This document shows positions 23,560 through 32,682 of a stretch of 64,000 nucleotides of DNA, piece by piece (position 1 is the stretch's first letter; the number at the start of each line of letters is the position of its first letter). Source of the stretch: Rhodoligotrophos defluvii (GTDB lineage Bacteria > Pseudomonadota > Alphaproteobacteria > Rhizobiales > Im1); the NCBI RefSeq assembly GCF_005281615.1, contig NZ_SZZM01000001.1, forward strand, positions 517,227 through 581,226. The letters run 5' to 3'. Under the pieces are notes generated by a model. It was not told the DNA's origin. It saw nothing but the letters and a program-made list of their open reading frames with translations, and did no database searches. The position numbers and the translations under genes are program-made.

Positions 23560-24359
23560 CCGGCCGCCGCCGCCAGTTTTCTCTGAAGCGCAGGGCGCGG
23601 CGCCTGCGCGCCTGTCGTCTGCCCATAGCGCTCGAGCAGCGCATCGCAATAGGCCAGGTCCTCGTCGTCGAGCATGTCGGCATAGCCGCCGATCACCCCT
23701 CGACGGACCGTCATGGCCGAGTCGCTGTCGGTGCCGGACACAAACCGCGCGCCAAAACGCTTTGCAAGCTCGCCGGACCTCTCCTTTTCCTTCATCTTGG
23801 AAAATTCATACGCCGCGACCACCTGGCGGATCCGAGGTTCCGGAAGATGGCGCGCGCCGAGGAACCGTGTGACGGCCGTAAGCCCCGCCACCGGGTCGGC
23901 GCGCATGGCCTCATAACTCATCTCTAGGTAGCTCCGGTAGTTGGCGCGATCCCTCCGCACCGCTTGGTCGAAGGCCAGAATGCGCGCAAAGCCGTGGCGC
24001 TCGTCGCGAATCATGTCCTTGAGGGATCCCTGCCAACGGCCACTTGCCGTGAGGTGATGGTAGTAGGACACCATCACATCACGCGGTTCCCGCACGAGAT
24101 GCAGGATACGCTGGTCATGGAGGCGCCGATTATAGGCCAACATCTGCGCGGGCGTGAGCGCAAGCCCCGGTTTCGAGGCCGCGTGCGTGAAGCGTGGATC
24201 AAGTCTGAGGTCATGCAGCATCACCCTGAGCCATGTGCGGCCTGACCTGGGATAGGACACGACCCTGAAGCGGTTTGCGAACAGCCGGCTGTTGTGGATA
24301 AGCCGCTCCAGGCTGAAGTCCTGGAGCAACAGAATGGTGTTGCCTCGTTTGTCGCGCAT
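23556..24359 (-). CDS. Sulfotransferase-domain protein
   Basis: 267 residues. PAPS-dependent sulfotransferase signatures: 5'-phosphosulfate loop SYPRSGRTWLRVML (about 35-48), 3'-phosphate motif LVREPRDVMVSYYHH (about 88-102) and the C-terminal RRGVIGGYAD that resembles the RKGxxG motif. Probably sulfates a lipid, glycan or small metabolite; the substrate is unknown. Stands alone with its own upstream region (24360-24543). Confidence 0.82.
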   Translation of the reverse strand: MRDKRGNTILLLQDFSLERLIHNSRLFANRFRVVSYPRSGRTWLRVMLHDLRLDPRFTHAASKPGLALTPAQMLAYNRRLHDQRILHLVREPRDVMVSYYHHLTASGRWQGSLKDMIRDERHGFARILAFDQAVRRDRANYRSYLEMSYEAMRADPVAGLTAVTRFLGARHLPEPRIRQVVAAYEFSKMKEKERSGELAKRFGARFVSGTDSDSAMTVRRGVIGGYADMLDDEDLAYCDALLERYGQTTGAQAPRPALQRKLAAAAG

Positions 24360-24543
24360 GGTGCCCTCCTCCGTTAACGGAGCATGCGCGGCTTTGCTTT
24401 CAGTCGTATGACACGAGTGTGCTGGCTTGCCCGAGCGATTGGCAGGCGCCGTTACAACTTCTGGTAAGTTGAATGCTTCTTACAATTTTGATTCACATTG
24501 TCGTGGCAAGCCGTTGATGCTGAGACCGTTTCGACGGGTGGGA

Positions 24544-26802
24544 CTAAAACTTCACCGAGGCGAACAGCTTGGCGCTGGCGCCGGGCAGCAGCACCTCGTT
24601 CTTCTTGAACGAGGCGGAGTTGCGGATGCGGTCATTGAGCAAGTTGCTGCCGGTTATGCCGACAGTGACCCAAGGCGCGGTGGCGTTGCCGCCGAGCTGG
24701 CCGGTATAGCTCACCTCCACATTGAGCAGATCGTAGGCGGGCGTATCGGTCTCGAAATCGCTGGTCTGGTCTTGCTTGAAGGCGTGGAGCAGGTCGGCCC
24801 GGGCGCGCCATTGGCCATCGCTCCAGTAGAGGCCGCCGCCCAGCCGGTGCGGGGGCATGCGCGGGACATATTCGCCATTCGAGAAGGTGGCGTGGACGAA
24901 ATCATACTGTCCGGCAATGCCGAAGGTGCCGCCGCCGATCTCCAGCAGATCGTATTGGGCCTTGAGCTCCACGCCATAGAACTCGGCATTGCGTTGGTCA
25001 TAGACCACCTGGTCGAACTCGCCATCCGGCTCGCCGCAGGAGGCGAAGTCCTCATCACAGGTGAGACCGGTGAGCCGCTTGTAGATGAAGCCATCGAATC
25101 GGGTGTAGTAGGCGCTGGCGTCGAACCGGAAGGCGCCAAGGGCTTTGGCGAAGCCCACCTCGGCGGTTATCGCCCCCTCTTCATCGAGGTCAGGGTTGCC
25201 GATCTCGAACGTGCCGGAGGCATGGTGGGCGCCTTTGGAGAACAGCTCCGGTGCGGCCGGCGCCCGCTCCACATATTGGGCGGTCAGGCGGCCCACCACG
25301 CGGAAAGGCAGCTCATGCAGCAAGCCGATGCTGACGCTGCCGGGCAGGAAATTGCGCGTGGCCGCATGGGTTTCGAGCTCATCGGGCGGCGGCACGTAAT
25401 CGGGCGGCACGATCGGCGCGCGGCCGTCCACTCGCACGCCCTCCAACCGGCCGGCCACCTGCAGCCGCGTCGCCGGCGTGAGGCTGAGCTCCTCGAAGAT
25501 ATAGCCGGCGATCTGCGTGGTCTCGGCGGGCGCGATGAAGGCGCGCGCCTCCCCTTTGGTCGAGAGGTTGCGATGGTCGACCTGAAGCCCCCAGGCGCCG
25601 GTCACGTCACCGAGGCCGGTTGCGAACGGCCGATGCTGCGTCTCGATGCGGCCCTCATATTCCCGGTTCTCGAAGGTGCCATGCACATGCGGCTCCTCCT
25701 GACCGTGGTCATGGTCATGATCGTGATCGTGACCATGGTCGTGACGATGGTCATCATCATGGGCCGCGTGATGGTCGTGGTCGTGATCGTGGTCATGATC
25801 ATGGCCGTGATCGTGCGGCAGGCCGATCTCGTCATGGGCATAGCGCGATATGCCGAACCAGAGGCGCACCGCGTCGAGAAAGCCGCCGACCGGATAGTAC
25901 TCGCCCTTCCCCGTCCATTTGAGCTGCTCCATGTCGATCTTGGTCTTGAGCTCCGCTTCTTCGCCGCCGGGAATTTCATAGATGCTGGCGAAGCGTGTGA
26001 GCGCCGAACCGATGAAGCCACGTCCGAAGAAATAGGCCATGCCGAGGGACTGGCCGTTGGTCTCGACCGCGCTGTTCTTCTGGATGCCGTCCGGCGTGTC
26101 ATAGCTCTTCGCCTTGCGTCCGAAGGCATCCGCATGGATAGCGGCGGTGGTGCTGCGCTGGTCCAGCAGCAATGCGCCTTCCAGTCCCTCATCCACGCTG
26201 GAAAAGGCGCCGTTCAGCACCGCGTCGAAGGTGCCGGGCGCGATGTTCACCGGGATGCGGTTGTTGGTGGCGTTCACCACGCCGCCAATGGCCTCCGAGC
26301 CCCATCTCAGCGTCGCCGGCCCGCGGATCACCTCGATCTGCCGGGTGGCCAGCGGGTCGATCGGCACGCCGTGGTCCTCGCCGAGCGCCGAGACGTCGTG
26401 GGCGCCGATGCCGTTCTCCTGGATGCGCACGCGGTAATTGTCGAGACCACGGATGATGGGCCGGCTCGCCCCCGGCGCGAAGGTGGATGAGATGATGCCG
26501 GGCTCGGTGAACAGCACGTCGCCCAGGGTGAAGCCGGGCCGCTGCTCGATCTCCTGGGCGGTGACCACCGTCATCGGCACGAAACTCGTGAGGGGGTAGG
26601 CCTCCGGCAGCGCGGGCGCGCCCGGCGCTTCCTCCTGCTCCGCCCCCGGCCGGTCAGCTTCCGGCACGGGCATGATGGGGCTCGCGGTGGTGACCGTGAT
26701 CGGCGGCAGTTCCACCACCTGCGCCGCTACCCGCCCGCCAACCGAGAACAGCGCCGCCATGGCGACGCTGCCGAGCAAAATCTGCCGAGAGAATTTCATC
26801 AT
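24544..26802 (-). CDS. znuD: TonB-dependent receptor, ZnuD-like zinc receptor
   Basis: 752 residues. Signal peptide 1-27, then a TonB-box/plug region (VTAQEIEQRPGFTLGDVLF, ATLRWGSEAIGGVVNA) and a 22-strand barrel ending in Phe (LFASVKF). A His/Asp-rich extracellular loop at about 327-370 (runs of HDHDHDHD) is the mark of ZnuD-type receptors that capture zinc. The Zur-like box at 26846-26863 lies 44 bp upstream, shared with the divergent GTPase gene. It imports zinc, or a zinc complex, across the outer membrane for ZnuABC. Confidence 0.9.
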   Translation of the reverse strand: MMKFSRQILLGSVAMAALFSVGGRVAAQVVELPPITVTTASPIMPVPEADRPGAEQEEAPGAPALPEAYPLTSFVPMTVVTAQEIEQRPGFTLGDVLFTEPGIISSTFAPGASRPIIRGLDNYRVRIQENGIGAHDVSALGEDHGVPIDPLATRQIEVIRGPATLRWGSEAIGGVVNATNNRIPVNIAPGTFDAVLNGAFSSVDEGLEGALLLDQRSTTAAIHADAFGRKAKSYDTPDGIQKNSAVETNGQSLGMAYFFGRGFIGSALTRFASIYEIPGGEEAELKTKIDMEQLKWTGKGEYYPVGGFLDAVRLWFGISRYAHDEIGLPHDHGHDHDHDHDHDHHAAHDDDHRHDHGHDHDHDHDHGQEEPHVHGTFENREYEGRIETQHRPFATGLGDVTGAWGLQVDHRNLSTKGEARAFIAPAETTQIAGYIFEELSLTPATRLQVAGRLEGVRVDGRAPIVPPDYVPPPDELETHAATRNFLPGSVSIGLLHELPFRVVGRLTAQYVERAPAAPELFSKGAHHASGTFEIGNPDLDEEGAITAEVGFAKALGAFRFDASAYYTRFDGFIYKRLTGLTCDEDFASCGEPDGEFDQVVYDQRNAEFYGVELKAQYDLLEIGGGTFGIAGQYDFVHATFSNGEYVPRMPPHRLGGGLYWSDGQWRARADLLHAFKQDQTSDFETDTPAYDLLNVEVSYTGQLGGNATAPWVTVGITGSNLLNDRIRNSASFKKNEVLLPGASAKLFASVKF

Positions 26803-26845
26803 GTACGCCCCCTACGCGACTCGAAACCTTAGGAGGTTGATAAAT

Positions 26846-26863
26846 GTAATGTTATAACATATC
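26846..26863. promoter_or_regulatory. Zur-like box between znuD and COG0523 gene
   Basis: GTAATGTTATAACATATC, with a perfect 12-bp core ATGTTATAACAT. This AT-rich palindrome matches the form of alphaproteobacterial Zur sites and stands out from the GC-rich surroundings. It can control both divergent genes. Confidence 0.8.
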
Positions 26864-26915
26864 AAGTCGGAAACACAGGTGGCGCCATTGGCGCCGGTAG
26901 CCTCATGAGGTGCTC

Positions 26916-28130
26916 ATGTCCGACGACCGTCTGCCCGTCACCGTTCTGTCCGGCTTTCTCGGCGCGGGAAAGACCACTTTGCTCAATCACATCCTCAACA
27001 ATCGGCAGCAACTGCGCGTGGCGGTGATCGTCAACGACATGAGCGAGGTGAATATCGACGCCGATCTCGTGCGCAACGGCAGCGACTTGTCGCGCACCGA
27101 GGAGCAGCTTGTGGAAATGACCAATGGCTGCATCTGCTGCACCTTGCGCGGCGACCTTCTGGCGGAGGTCAAGCGGCTCGCCGCGGAAGCGCGGTTCGAC
27201 TACCTGGTGATCGAAGGCACCGGCATCGCCGAGCCGCTGCCGATTGCGGCCACGTTCGAATTCCGCGACGAGGACGGTTTCTCCCTCTCCGACATCGCGC
27301 GGCTGGACACGATGGTCACGGTGGTGGACGCGGTGAACCTGCTCGAGAGCTTCAGCAGTTTCGAGCGCCTGCGCGACCGCGGCGAGGTCGCGGGCGAGAA
27401 TGACGAGCGCACCCTTGTCGATCTGCTGGTGGACCAGATCGAGTTCGCCAATGTGATCGTGCTGAACAAGGTCTCGGACGTCTCCGCAGAGGACCTGGCC
27501 AAGGTTCGCGCGATCATTCGCGGCCTCAATGCGGATGCCCGCATTCATGAGACGGACTTTTCTCGCGTACCGCTCATGTCGGTGCTGAATACCGGCCTCT
27601 TCGACTATGAGGAGGCGCAACAGCATCCCACCTGGTTCAAGGAACTCCATGGCTTTGCCGAGCACACGCCGGAGACCGAGGAATACGGCATATCGAGCTT
27701 CGTCTATCGGGCGCGGCGGCCGTTCCATCCCGCGAAGTTCGCCGCGTTCCTGAAGCAGACATGGCCCGGGCTGATCCGCGCCAAGGGCCATTTCTGGATC
27801 GCCACCCGCCCCGCCTGGGTCGCGGAGCTCAGCATTGCCGGGGCCATCTGCCGCACGGAGCCCATGGGCCGGTGGTGGAGTGCCGTGCCCAGGGAGCGCT
27901 GGCCCGACCATCCAGAATGGCGGGCGACATTGCGCAAGCATTGGGTGCCCGGCTGGGGCGACCGGCGGCAGGAGCTCGTGTTCATCGGGCAAGGTATGGA
28001 CGAGGCCGCCATCCGGGCCGCCCTCGACGAGTGCCTGGTCGGCCCGGTCACGCGGGGAACGGTGGATTTCGCCCGCTACAGGCACCTGCCGGACCCGTTC
28101 CCGCACTGGGGGCCGGCGGACGCGGCCTGA
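26916..28130 (+). CDS. COG0523 GTPase, putative zinc metallochaperone
   Basis: 404 residues from ATG 26916. A G3E-family GTPase with Walker A GFLGAGKT (13-20), the metal motif GCICC (71-75), [12 protein letters not shown], the NKVSD guanine motif and a CobW C-terminal domain. Zur-regulated members of this family supply zinc to client enzymes under zinc limitation. Its position behind a Zur-like box and next to znu genes supports zinc rather than cobalt. Confidence 0.9.
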   Translation: MSDDRLPVTVLSGFLGAGKTTLLNHILNNRQQLRVAVIVNDMSEVNIDADLVRNGSDLSRTEEQLVEMTNGCICCTLRGDLLAEVKRLAAEARFDYLVIEGTGIAEPLPIAATFEFRDEDGFSLSDIARLDTMVTVVDAVNLLESFSSFERLRDRGEVAGENDERTLVDLLVDQIEFANVIVLNKVSDVSAEDLAKVRAIIRGLNADARIHETDFSRVPLMSVLNTGLFDYEEAQQHPTWFKELHGFAEHTPETEEYGISSFVYRARRPFHPAKFAAFLKQTWPGLIRAKGHFWIATRPAWVAELSIAGAICRTEPMGRWWSAVPRERWPDHPEWRATLRKHWVPGWGDRRQELVFIGQGMDEAAIRAALDECLVGPVTRGTVDFARYRHLPDPFPHWGPADAA

Positions 28131-28200
28131 TAGTGGGCATGGGCCGCGGCATCCCGCCCTTCCCCTTGAGATTGCCGCGGCAGAGGAGTATGAGGAAGGT

Positions 28201-28218
28201 GAAATGTTATATCATAGC
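28201..28218 (+). promoter_or_regulatory. Second Zur-like box, overlapping a small-gene start
   Basis: GAAATGTTATATCATAGC resembles the box at 26846 (shared AATGTTATA core, weaker right half). It overlaps the ATG at 28204 and precedes znuCBA. Confidence 0.65.
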
Positions 28219-28335
28219 GAAAAGACGGCGCGGGTTTCGGCTCTGCGCAGCTCCATCTGGGACCGTCTGCTGGTCGCAGCGGCGGCAAGCCTTGCGTCCT
28301 GGGCGCTGATCGCCTGGGCGTTGGATTGGTGGTGA
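28204..28335 (+). CDS. Small membrane protein leading the znuCBA operon (43 aa)
   Basis: Starts at ATG 28204 after AGGAAGG. The N-terminal part is polar and basic, followed by a transmembrane helix (LLVAAAASLASWALIAWALD) and ends WW. Its stop is one base before the ATG of znuC, so it is co-transcribed with it. The Zur-like box covers its start codon. No family recognised; a small accessory of the zinc importer is an inference. Confidence 0.6.
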   Translation: MLYHSEKTARVSALRSSIWDRLLVAAAASLASWALIAWALDWW

Positions 28336-28336
28336 C

Positions 28337-29083
28337 ATGGCCGGGCCCGCACTCAAGCTCGTGGATGTGACCCTCGCCTATGGCCGCCAGCCGGCGGTGC
28401 GCGGGGTCACGGGCACGTTCGCCCCGGGGTCGCTCACCGCGGTGGTCGGTCCGAACGGCGCCGGCAAGTCCACCTTGCTCAAGGGCATCATCGGTTCGCT
28501 TCGGCCCATCAAGGGGCGCATCGAGATCGAGGGCGTGAAGCGCCGCGAGATCGCCTATCTCCCGCAATCGGCCGATATCGACCGCAGCTTCCCGATCACC
28601 GTGCTCGACCTGGTCGCCCTGGGCACCTGGTCGGTCGCCGGCATGTTCCGGCGCATTGCCGGCCGCGAGATGGAACGGGTGATGCAGGCGATCCAGGCGG
28701 TGGGGCTCGACGGGCTGCAGCACCGGACCATCGGCACTCTGTCGGGCGGCCAGCTGCAGCGCGCCCTGTTCGCGCGCATGCTGCTGCAGGATGCCAAGCT
28801 GTTGCTGCTGGACGAGCCATTCACCGCCATCGACAGCAAGACCACGGCCGATCTGCTCGACCTGATCCATCGCTGGCACGGAGAGCAGCGCACGGTGATT
28901 GCGGTGCTGCACGACTTGGACCTGGTCCGCGAGCATTTCCCGGAAGCGCTGCTTTTGGCGCGCGATCCGGTCGACTGGGCTGATACCCCGAAGGTGCTCA
29001 CCCCGGAGAACCTCCTGAGCGCACGGCGCATGTGCGAAGCGTGGGAGGAGGAAGTCTCCGCAAGCCTGCGCAAGGTGGCGTGA
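28337..29083 (+). CDS. znuC: Zinc ABC transporter ATPase
   Basis: 248 residues. Walker A GPNGAGKST (about 38-46), Q-loop YLPQSADID, signature LSGGQ, Walker B LLLLDEP and H-loop VLHDLD. Metal-type ABC ATPase by similarity and by its operon with znuB and znuA. The last base is shared with the start of znuB. Confidence 0.93.
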   Translation: MAGPALKLVDVTLAYGRQPAVRGVTGTFAPGSLTAVVGPNGAGKSTLLKGIIGSLRPIKGRIEIEGVKRREIAYLPQSADIDRSFPITVLDLVALGTWSVAGMFRRIAGREMERVMQAIQAVGLDGLQHRTIGTLSGGQLQRALFARMLLQDAKLLLLDEPFTAIDSKTTADLLDLIHRWHGEQRTVIAVLHDLDLVREHFPEALLLARDPVDWADTPKVLTPENLLSARRMCEAWEEEVSASLRKVA

Positions 29084-29961
29084 TGAGCCTCGCGGGCCTG
29101 CTGCTCGACCCGTTTCTCGATTACGGCTTCATGCGCCGGGCGCTGGCCGGCTGCGTGGCCTTGAGCCTGGGTTCGGCGCCCATTGGCGTGCTGCTGGTGT
29201 TGCGCCGCATGAGCCTGATCGGCGATGCCATGGCGCATGCGATCCTGCCCGGCGCGGCGGTCGGGTTCCTGGTGGCGGGGCTTTCGCTTTTCGCCATGAC
29301 CCTTGGCGGGCTCATCACCGGCATCGCGGTGGCGTTGCTGTCGGGCCTCGTTTCGCGCTTCACCCTGATCCGCGAGGATGCGAGCTTTGCGGCCTTCTAC
29401 CTCGTGTCGCTCGGGGTGGGCGTGCTGCTGGTCTCGATCCGCGGCTCGAATGTGGACCTGCTGCATGTGCTGTTCGGCACGGTTCTGGCACTGGATGACC
29501 CGGCCCTGATCCTGATCGGCGGCATCTCCACGGCGACGCTGGTCAGCCTTGCGGTGATCTACCGCCCACTCATCGTGGAATGCCTCGACCCTGGCTTCTT
29601 GCGCGTGGTCGGCGGGGGCGGGCTGGTGATCCACGCCGTCTTCCTGACCCTCGTGGTGCTCAACCTGGTCGGCGGCTTCCATGCCCTCGGCACTCTCATG
29701 GTGGTCGGGTTGATGATGCTGCCGGCGGCGGCGGCGCGGTTCTGGGCGGAGACGGTCATCGGCCAGATGCTGGTGGCGGTCGTCATCGCGCTTCTCTCGA
29801 GCATGGCCGGCCTCCTGCTCTCCTATCACTACAGCCTGCCGGCTTCGCCCTCCATCATCCTGATTGCCGGGGGGTTCTATCTCGGCTCCATCCTTCTCGG
29901 GCGCTACGGCAGCCTCGCGGCATCCGCCTGGCGGCTGGCCCGCGCGCCCCGCCTAGCATGA
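29083..29961 (+). CDS. znuB: Zinc ABC transporter permease
   Basis: 292 residues from ATG 29083 (upstream codons lie in znuC). ABC-3 family permease with about eight helices: VLLVLRRMSLIGDAMAHAIL is the conserved segment after the second helix. LVGGFHALGTLMVVGLMMLPAAAA is the family hallmark. Forms the inner-membrane zinc channel with ZnuC. Overlaps the next frame by 4 bp (ATGA). Confidence 0.93.
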   Translation: MSLAGLLLDPFLDYGFMRRALAGCVALSLGSAPIGVLLVLRRMSLIGDAMAHAILPGAAVGFLVAGLSLFAMTLGGLITGIAVALLSGLVSRFTLIREDASFAAFYLVSLGVGVLLVSIRGSNVDLLHVLFGTVLALDDPALILIGGISTATLVSLAVIYRPLIVECLDPGFLRVVGGGGLVIHAVFLTLVVLNLVGGFHALGTLMVVGLMMLPAAAARFWAETVIGQMLVAVVIALLSSMAGLLLSYHYSLPASPSIILIAGGFYLGSILLGRYGSLAASAWRLARAPRLA

Positions 29962-29972
29962 GGAAACAGACC

Positions 29973-31007
29973 ATGCTGACAAGACGTACCCTCCTGGCCG
30001 CTGCTGCCCTGCTGCCGATGCTTGCCGCCGGTGCCCCAGCGCTCGCTGATGATGCGCCGCTGCCGGTGGTCGCCAGCTTCTCCATTCTTGGCGACATCGC
30101 CCGGGAGATCGGCGGCGACCACGTCGCGGTCAAGACCCTGGTGGGCCCCAATGGCGACGCGCATGTCTACGAGCCGACCCCGGCCGATGCCAAGGCCGTG
30201 GGCGCGGCCAAGGTGCTGATCGTCAACGGCCTCGACTTCGAGTCCTGGCTGCCGCGGCTGACCAAATCGTCCGGCTTCAAGGGCATGGAGGTCGTCGCAT
30301 CCAACGGCATCGCCCCGCGTCGGTTTGCGGCGGATGACGACGACGGTCACCACCATGATCATGACCACGATCATGATCATGACGATGCAGCGCAGAAGGC
30401 CACCGGCGCCAAGCAGGCCCATGCCGAAGCCGACGATGATCATGACGAGGGGCATGATCACCATCATCACCACGGCGATATCGACCCGCACGCCTGGCAG
30501 GACCTTGCCAATGGGGTGATCTATGCCCGGAACATCGCCGCGGCGCTGGAAAAGGCCGATCCGGCCAATGGGGAGACCTATCGGCGGAACGCCGAGGCCT
30601 ATGTCAGCACGCTGCAGGCCCTCGATGCGCGGCTGAAGAAGCAATTCGCCGCCATTCCCGAAGCCGAGCGGCGGGTGGTCACCTCCCACGACGCGTTCGG
30701 CTATTTCGGGCGGGCCTATGGCATCAGCTTCATCGCCCCGGTTGGCATGTCCACCGAGGCGGAGCCCTCGGCCGCCGACATCGCCCGCATCATCGACCAG
30801 ATCAAGCGCGACAATATCCGCGCGGTGTTCGTCGAAAACATCACCAATACCCGGCTGATCGACCAGATCGTGCGGGAAACCGGTGCCAAGGTCGGCGGCA
30901 ATCTCTATTCCGACGCCTTGTCGGATGAAGACGGCCCTGCCCCAACTTACGTCAAGATGTTCGAGTATAATGCCTCTGAATTGCTCAAGGCTCTTCCCGG
31001 CAGCTGA
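29973..31007 (+). CDS. znuA: Zinc-binding periplasmic protein ZnuA
   Basis: 344 residues from ATG 29973, with AGGAA upstream (ATG 29958 would add five residues and overlaps znuB). A signal peptide with twin Arg (TRRTLLAAAALL) ends near ALA. Zinc ligands: H in GDAHVYEPTP, H in DIDPHAWQD, H in VTSHDAFGYF. An internal His/Asp-rich loop (about 123-169) is typical of ZnuA and binds extra zinc. Full family length. Belongs to the Zur-linked operon. Confidence 0.93.
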   Translation: MLTRRTLLAAAALLPMLAAGAPALADDAPLPVVASFSILGDIAREIGGDHVAVKTLVGPNGDAHVYEPTPADAKAVGAAKVLIVNGLDFESWLPRLTKSSGFKGMEVVASNGIAPRRFAADDDDGHHHDHDHDHDHDDAAQKATGAKQAHAEADDDHDEGHDHHHHHGDIDPHAWQDLANGVIYARNIAAALEKADPANGETYRRNAEAYVSTLQALDARLKKQFAAIPEAERRVVTSHDAFGYFGRAYGISFIAPVGMSTEAEPSAADIARIIDQIKRDNIRAVFVENITNTRLIDQIVRETGAKVGGNLYSDALSDEDGPAPTYVKMFEYNASELLKALPGS

Positions 31008-31019
31008 CGCAAGAATCGC

Positions 31020-32108
31020 ATGCTTAGACTGATCGCCTCGGCCCTTCTGCTGCTCGCCACCATTTTCCTGGTGCATCCCAGCACCCCCGCCGCAGCCGGC
31101 GATGGCGCCGGCGCGCATCCGCTGCGGCCGGGGCAATTGGCGGCGCCGCCATCCGCGACCGATGATCCCTCCGTTCGCCAGCTCGGCACCTTCCAGCGGG
31201 CGGAGATCTGGCTGCGCAAGACCCAGCAGAGCTTCTACCGCGACATGACGGAGGCGCTGAAGGTGCTGCGCGAGCGATGGAGCTTTGCCGCCGGCTGGAG
31301 CCTCGCCCTGGTGAGCTTCCTCTATGGCGTGTTCCATGCGGCCGGGCCAGGCCATGGCAAGGCGGTGATCTCCGCCTATCTCTTGGCCAACGAGCGGCAG
31401 CTCAAGCGCGGCATTCAGCTCGCGTTCCTGAGCTCGCTGTTCCAGGCGCTGTCCGCGATCATCCTGGTCAGCGGCGTGCTGCTCTTCGCGCGCGCGGCCT
31501 TCGGTACCGCCCGCGTCATGAGCCACTACATGGAGCTTGCCAGCTACTTGCTGATCGCCGCCATGGGCGCGGTGATGCTGTGGCGGGCGGTGAAGGGCTT
31601 GCTGCCTTCCCCCCAACCCGCCCTGGCGGCGGCGGGCGCCGGCGGGCGCATGCCGGCCGCCGCGCTGGACCATGATCACCACCACCAGCATGACCACCAG
31701 CATCAGCACGGGCCCGATTGCGGCTGTGGCCACAGCCACATGCCTGGGCCGACCGAGACCGAGGGCGACTGGTCGCTCAAGCGCGCTCTCGCCATCAGCC
31801 TGGCGGTGGGCATCCGCCCCTGCTCCGGTGCGCTGATCGTGCTGCTGTTCGCCAGCAGCGTGGGCATTTACCTCGTGGGGATCGGTGCGACCTTCGCCAT
31901 GGCCCTGGGCACGGCGATCACCGTGTCGGCCATCGCCTTGCTGGCGGTCTCGTCCCGCGGCCTTGCGCTGCGGCTGGCAGGCGGTTCCGACAGGATCTAC
32001 CGGGCGGTGAGCTCCGGCCTCGCGGTGCTGGGCGGGCTTGCCCTGATCACGCTCGGCCTGATGCTGTTCGAAGTCACCGTGACGACGCCGGCCAACCCGC
32101 TGCTCTGA
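31020..32108 (+). CDS. NicO/RcnA-type metal permease
   Basis: 362 residues. Signal-like N-terminus, then transmembrane helices with the family motifs FHAAGPGHGKAVISAY and GIRPCSGALIVLLF, separated by a His-rich loop (about 218-240, HDHHHQHDHQHQH then CGCGHSH). NicO proteins are annotated as nickel/cobalt transporters and RcnA exports these ions. Here it directly follows znuA (12 bp), which points to a zinc role or to removal of competing metals during zinc starvation. Direction of transport unknown. Confidence 0.82.
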   Translation: MLRLIASALLLLATIFLVHPSTPAAAGDGAGAHPLRPGQLAAPPSATDDPSVRQLGTFQRAEIWLRKTQQSFYRDMTEALKVLRERWSFAAGWSLALVSFLYGVFHAAGPGHGKAVISAYLLANERQLKRGIQLAFLSSLFQALSAIILVSGVLLFARAAFGTARVMSHYMELASYLLIAAMGAVMLWRAVKGLLPSPQPALAAAGAGGRMPAAALDHDHHHQHDHQHQHGPDCGCGHSHMPGPTETEGDWSLKRALAISLAVGIRPCSGALIVLLFASSVGIYLVGIGATFAMALGTAITVSAIALLAVSSRGLALRLAGGSDRIYRAVSSGLAVLGGLALITLGLMLFEVTVTTPANPLL

Positions 32109-32147
32109 GCTGCGGCATCAGGGTGTTTACGCGCCCTCAAATCCTTT

Positions 32148-32180
32148 CGTCATCACCGGCCTTGAGCCGGTGATCCAGGG
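32148..32180. repeat. REP-like hairpin element, single unit
   Basis: Starts CGTCAT, has a stem CACCGG/CCGGTG around a CTTGA-type loop, and ends ATCCAGGG. Lies between the convergent NicO and HxlR genes, so it may act as a terminator. Confidence 0.75.
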
Positions 32181-32221
32181 CCACAAGGAGAACGCCAGCG
32201 CCATGACGCGGCGCTCCTGCC

Positions 32222-32602
32222 TCAAGCCGCCTCGCTCTTGCCGCCTGCGTCATAGCGACGGCGGGCCGCCTCGATTTTCGGCTGGTTCTCCAAAGCCCAA
32301 CGGGTTAGCGCGCCGACCGGCTCCAGCAGATCCCGGCCGAGCGGCGTCAAGGCATAATCGACCCGTGGGGGTATGCTCGGGTAGACCTCCCGGGTGATCA
32401 GGCCGTCGCGCTCCAGCCCGCGCAGGGTGAGCGTGAGCATGCGCTGGGAAATGCCCCCGATCCTGCGGCGCAGCTCGTTGAAGCGCACGGGGCCGTCGCC
32501 CAGGTGGTTCACCACCAGCACCGACCATTTATCGCCGATCCGGTTCAGCACATCGCTGATGGCATGGCAGCTGTCGGGCAAATGCATGTTCCTGCGTGTC
32601 AT
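32222..32602 (-). CDS. HxlR-family transcriptional regulator
   Basis: 126 residues. HxlR winged [26 protein letters not shown], then [20 protein letters not shown], and the wing [13 protein letters not shown]. Cys12 near the N-terminus is a possible thiol sensor, as in HypR/QorR-type members. Divergent from an FMN reductase gene with 80 bp between starts, so it probably controls that gene. Confidence 0.88.
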   Translation of the reverse strand: MTRRNMHLPDSCHAISDVLNRIGDKWSVLVVNHLGDGPVRFNELRRRIGGISQRMLTLTLRGLERDGLITREVYPSIPPRVDYALTPLGRDLLEPVGALTRWALENQPKIEAARRRYDAGGKSEAA

Positions 32603-32682
32603 GAATGTGCCTTCTTGCGCAGTTTACGAGCAGTTCCTTATTTAGCCCGAGGCACAAAACTTTACCAGGAGATCATCCCGCC

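Noticed and set aside
25690..25820. Microsatellite-like (ATGGTC)n tract
   Set aside because: It encodes the His/Asp-rich loop of the zinc receptor and is in frame, so it is a coding feature.
24427..26490. 687-codon plus-strand frame
   Set aside because: Shadow of the TonB receptor; the Val/Met-rich stretch is the antisense of the His-rich loop.
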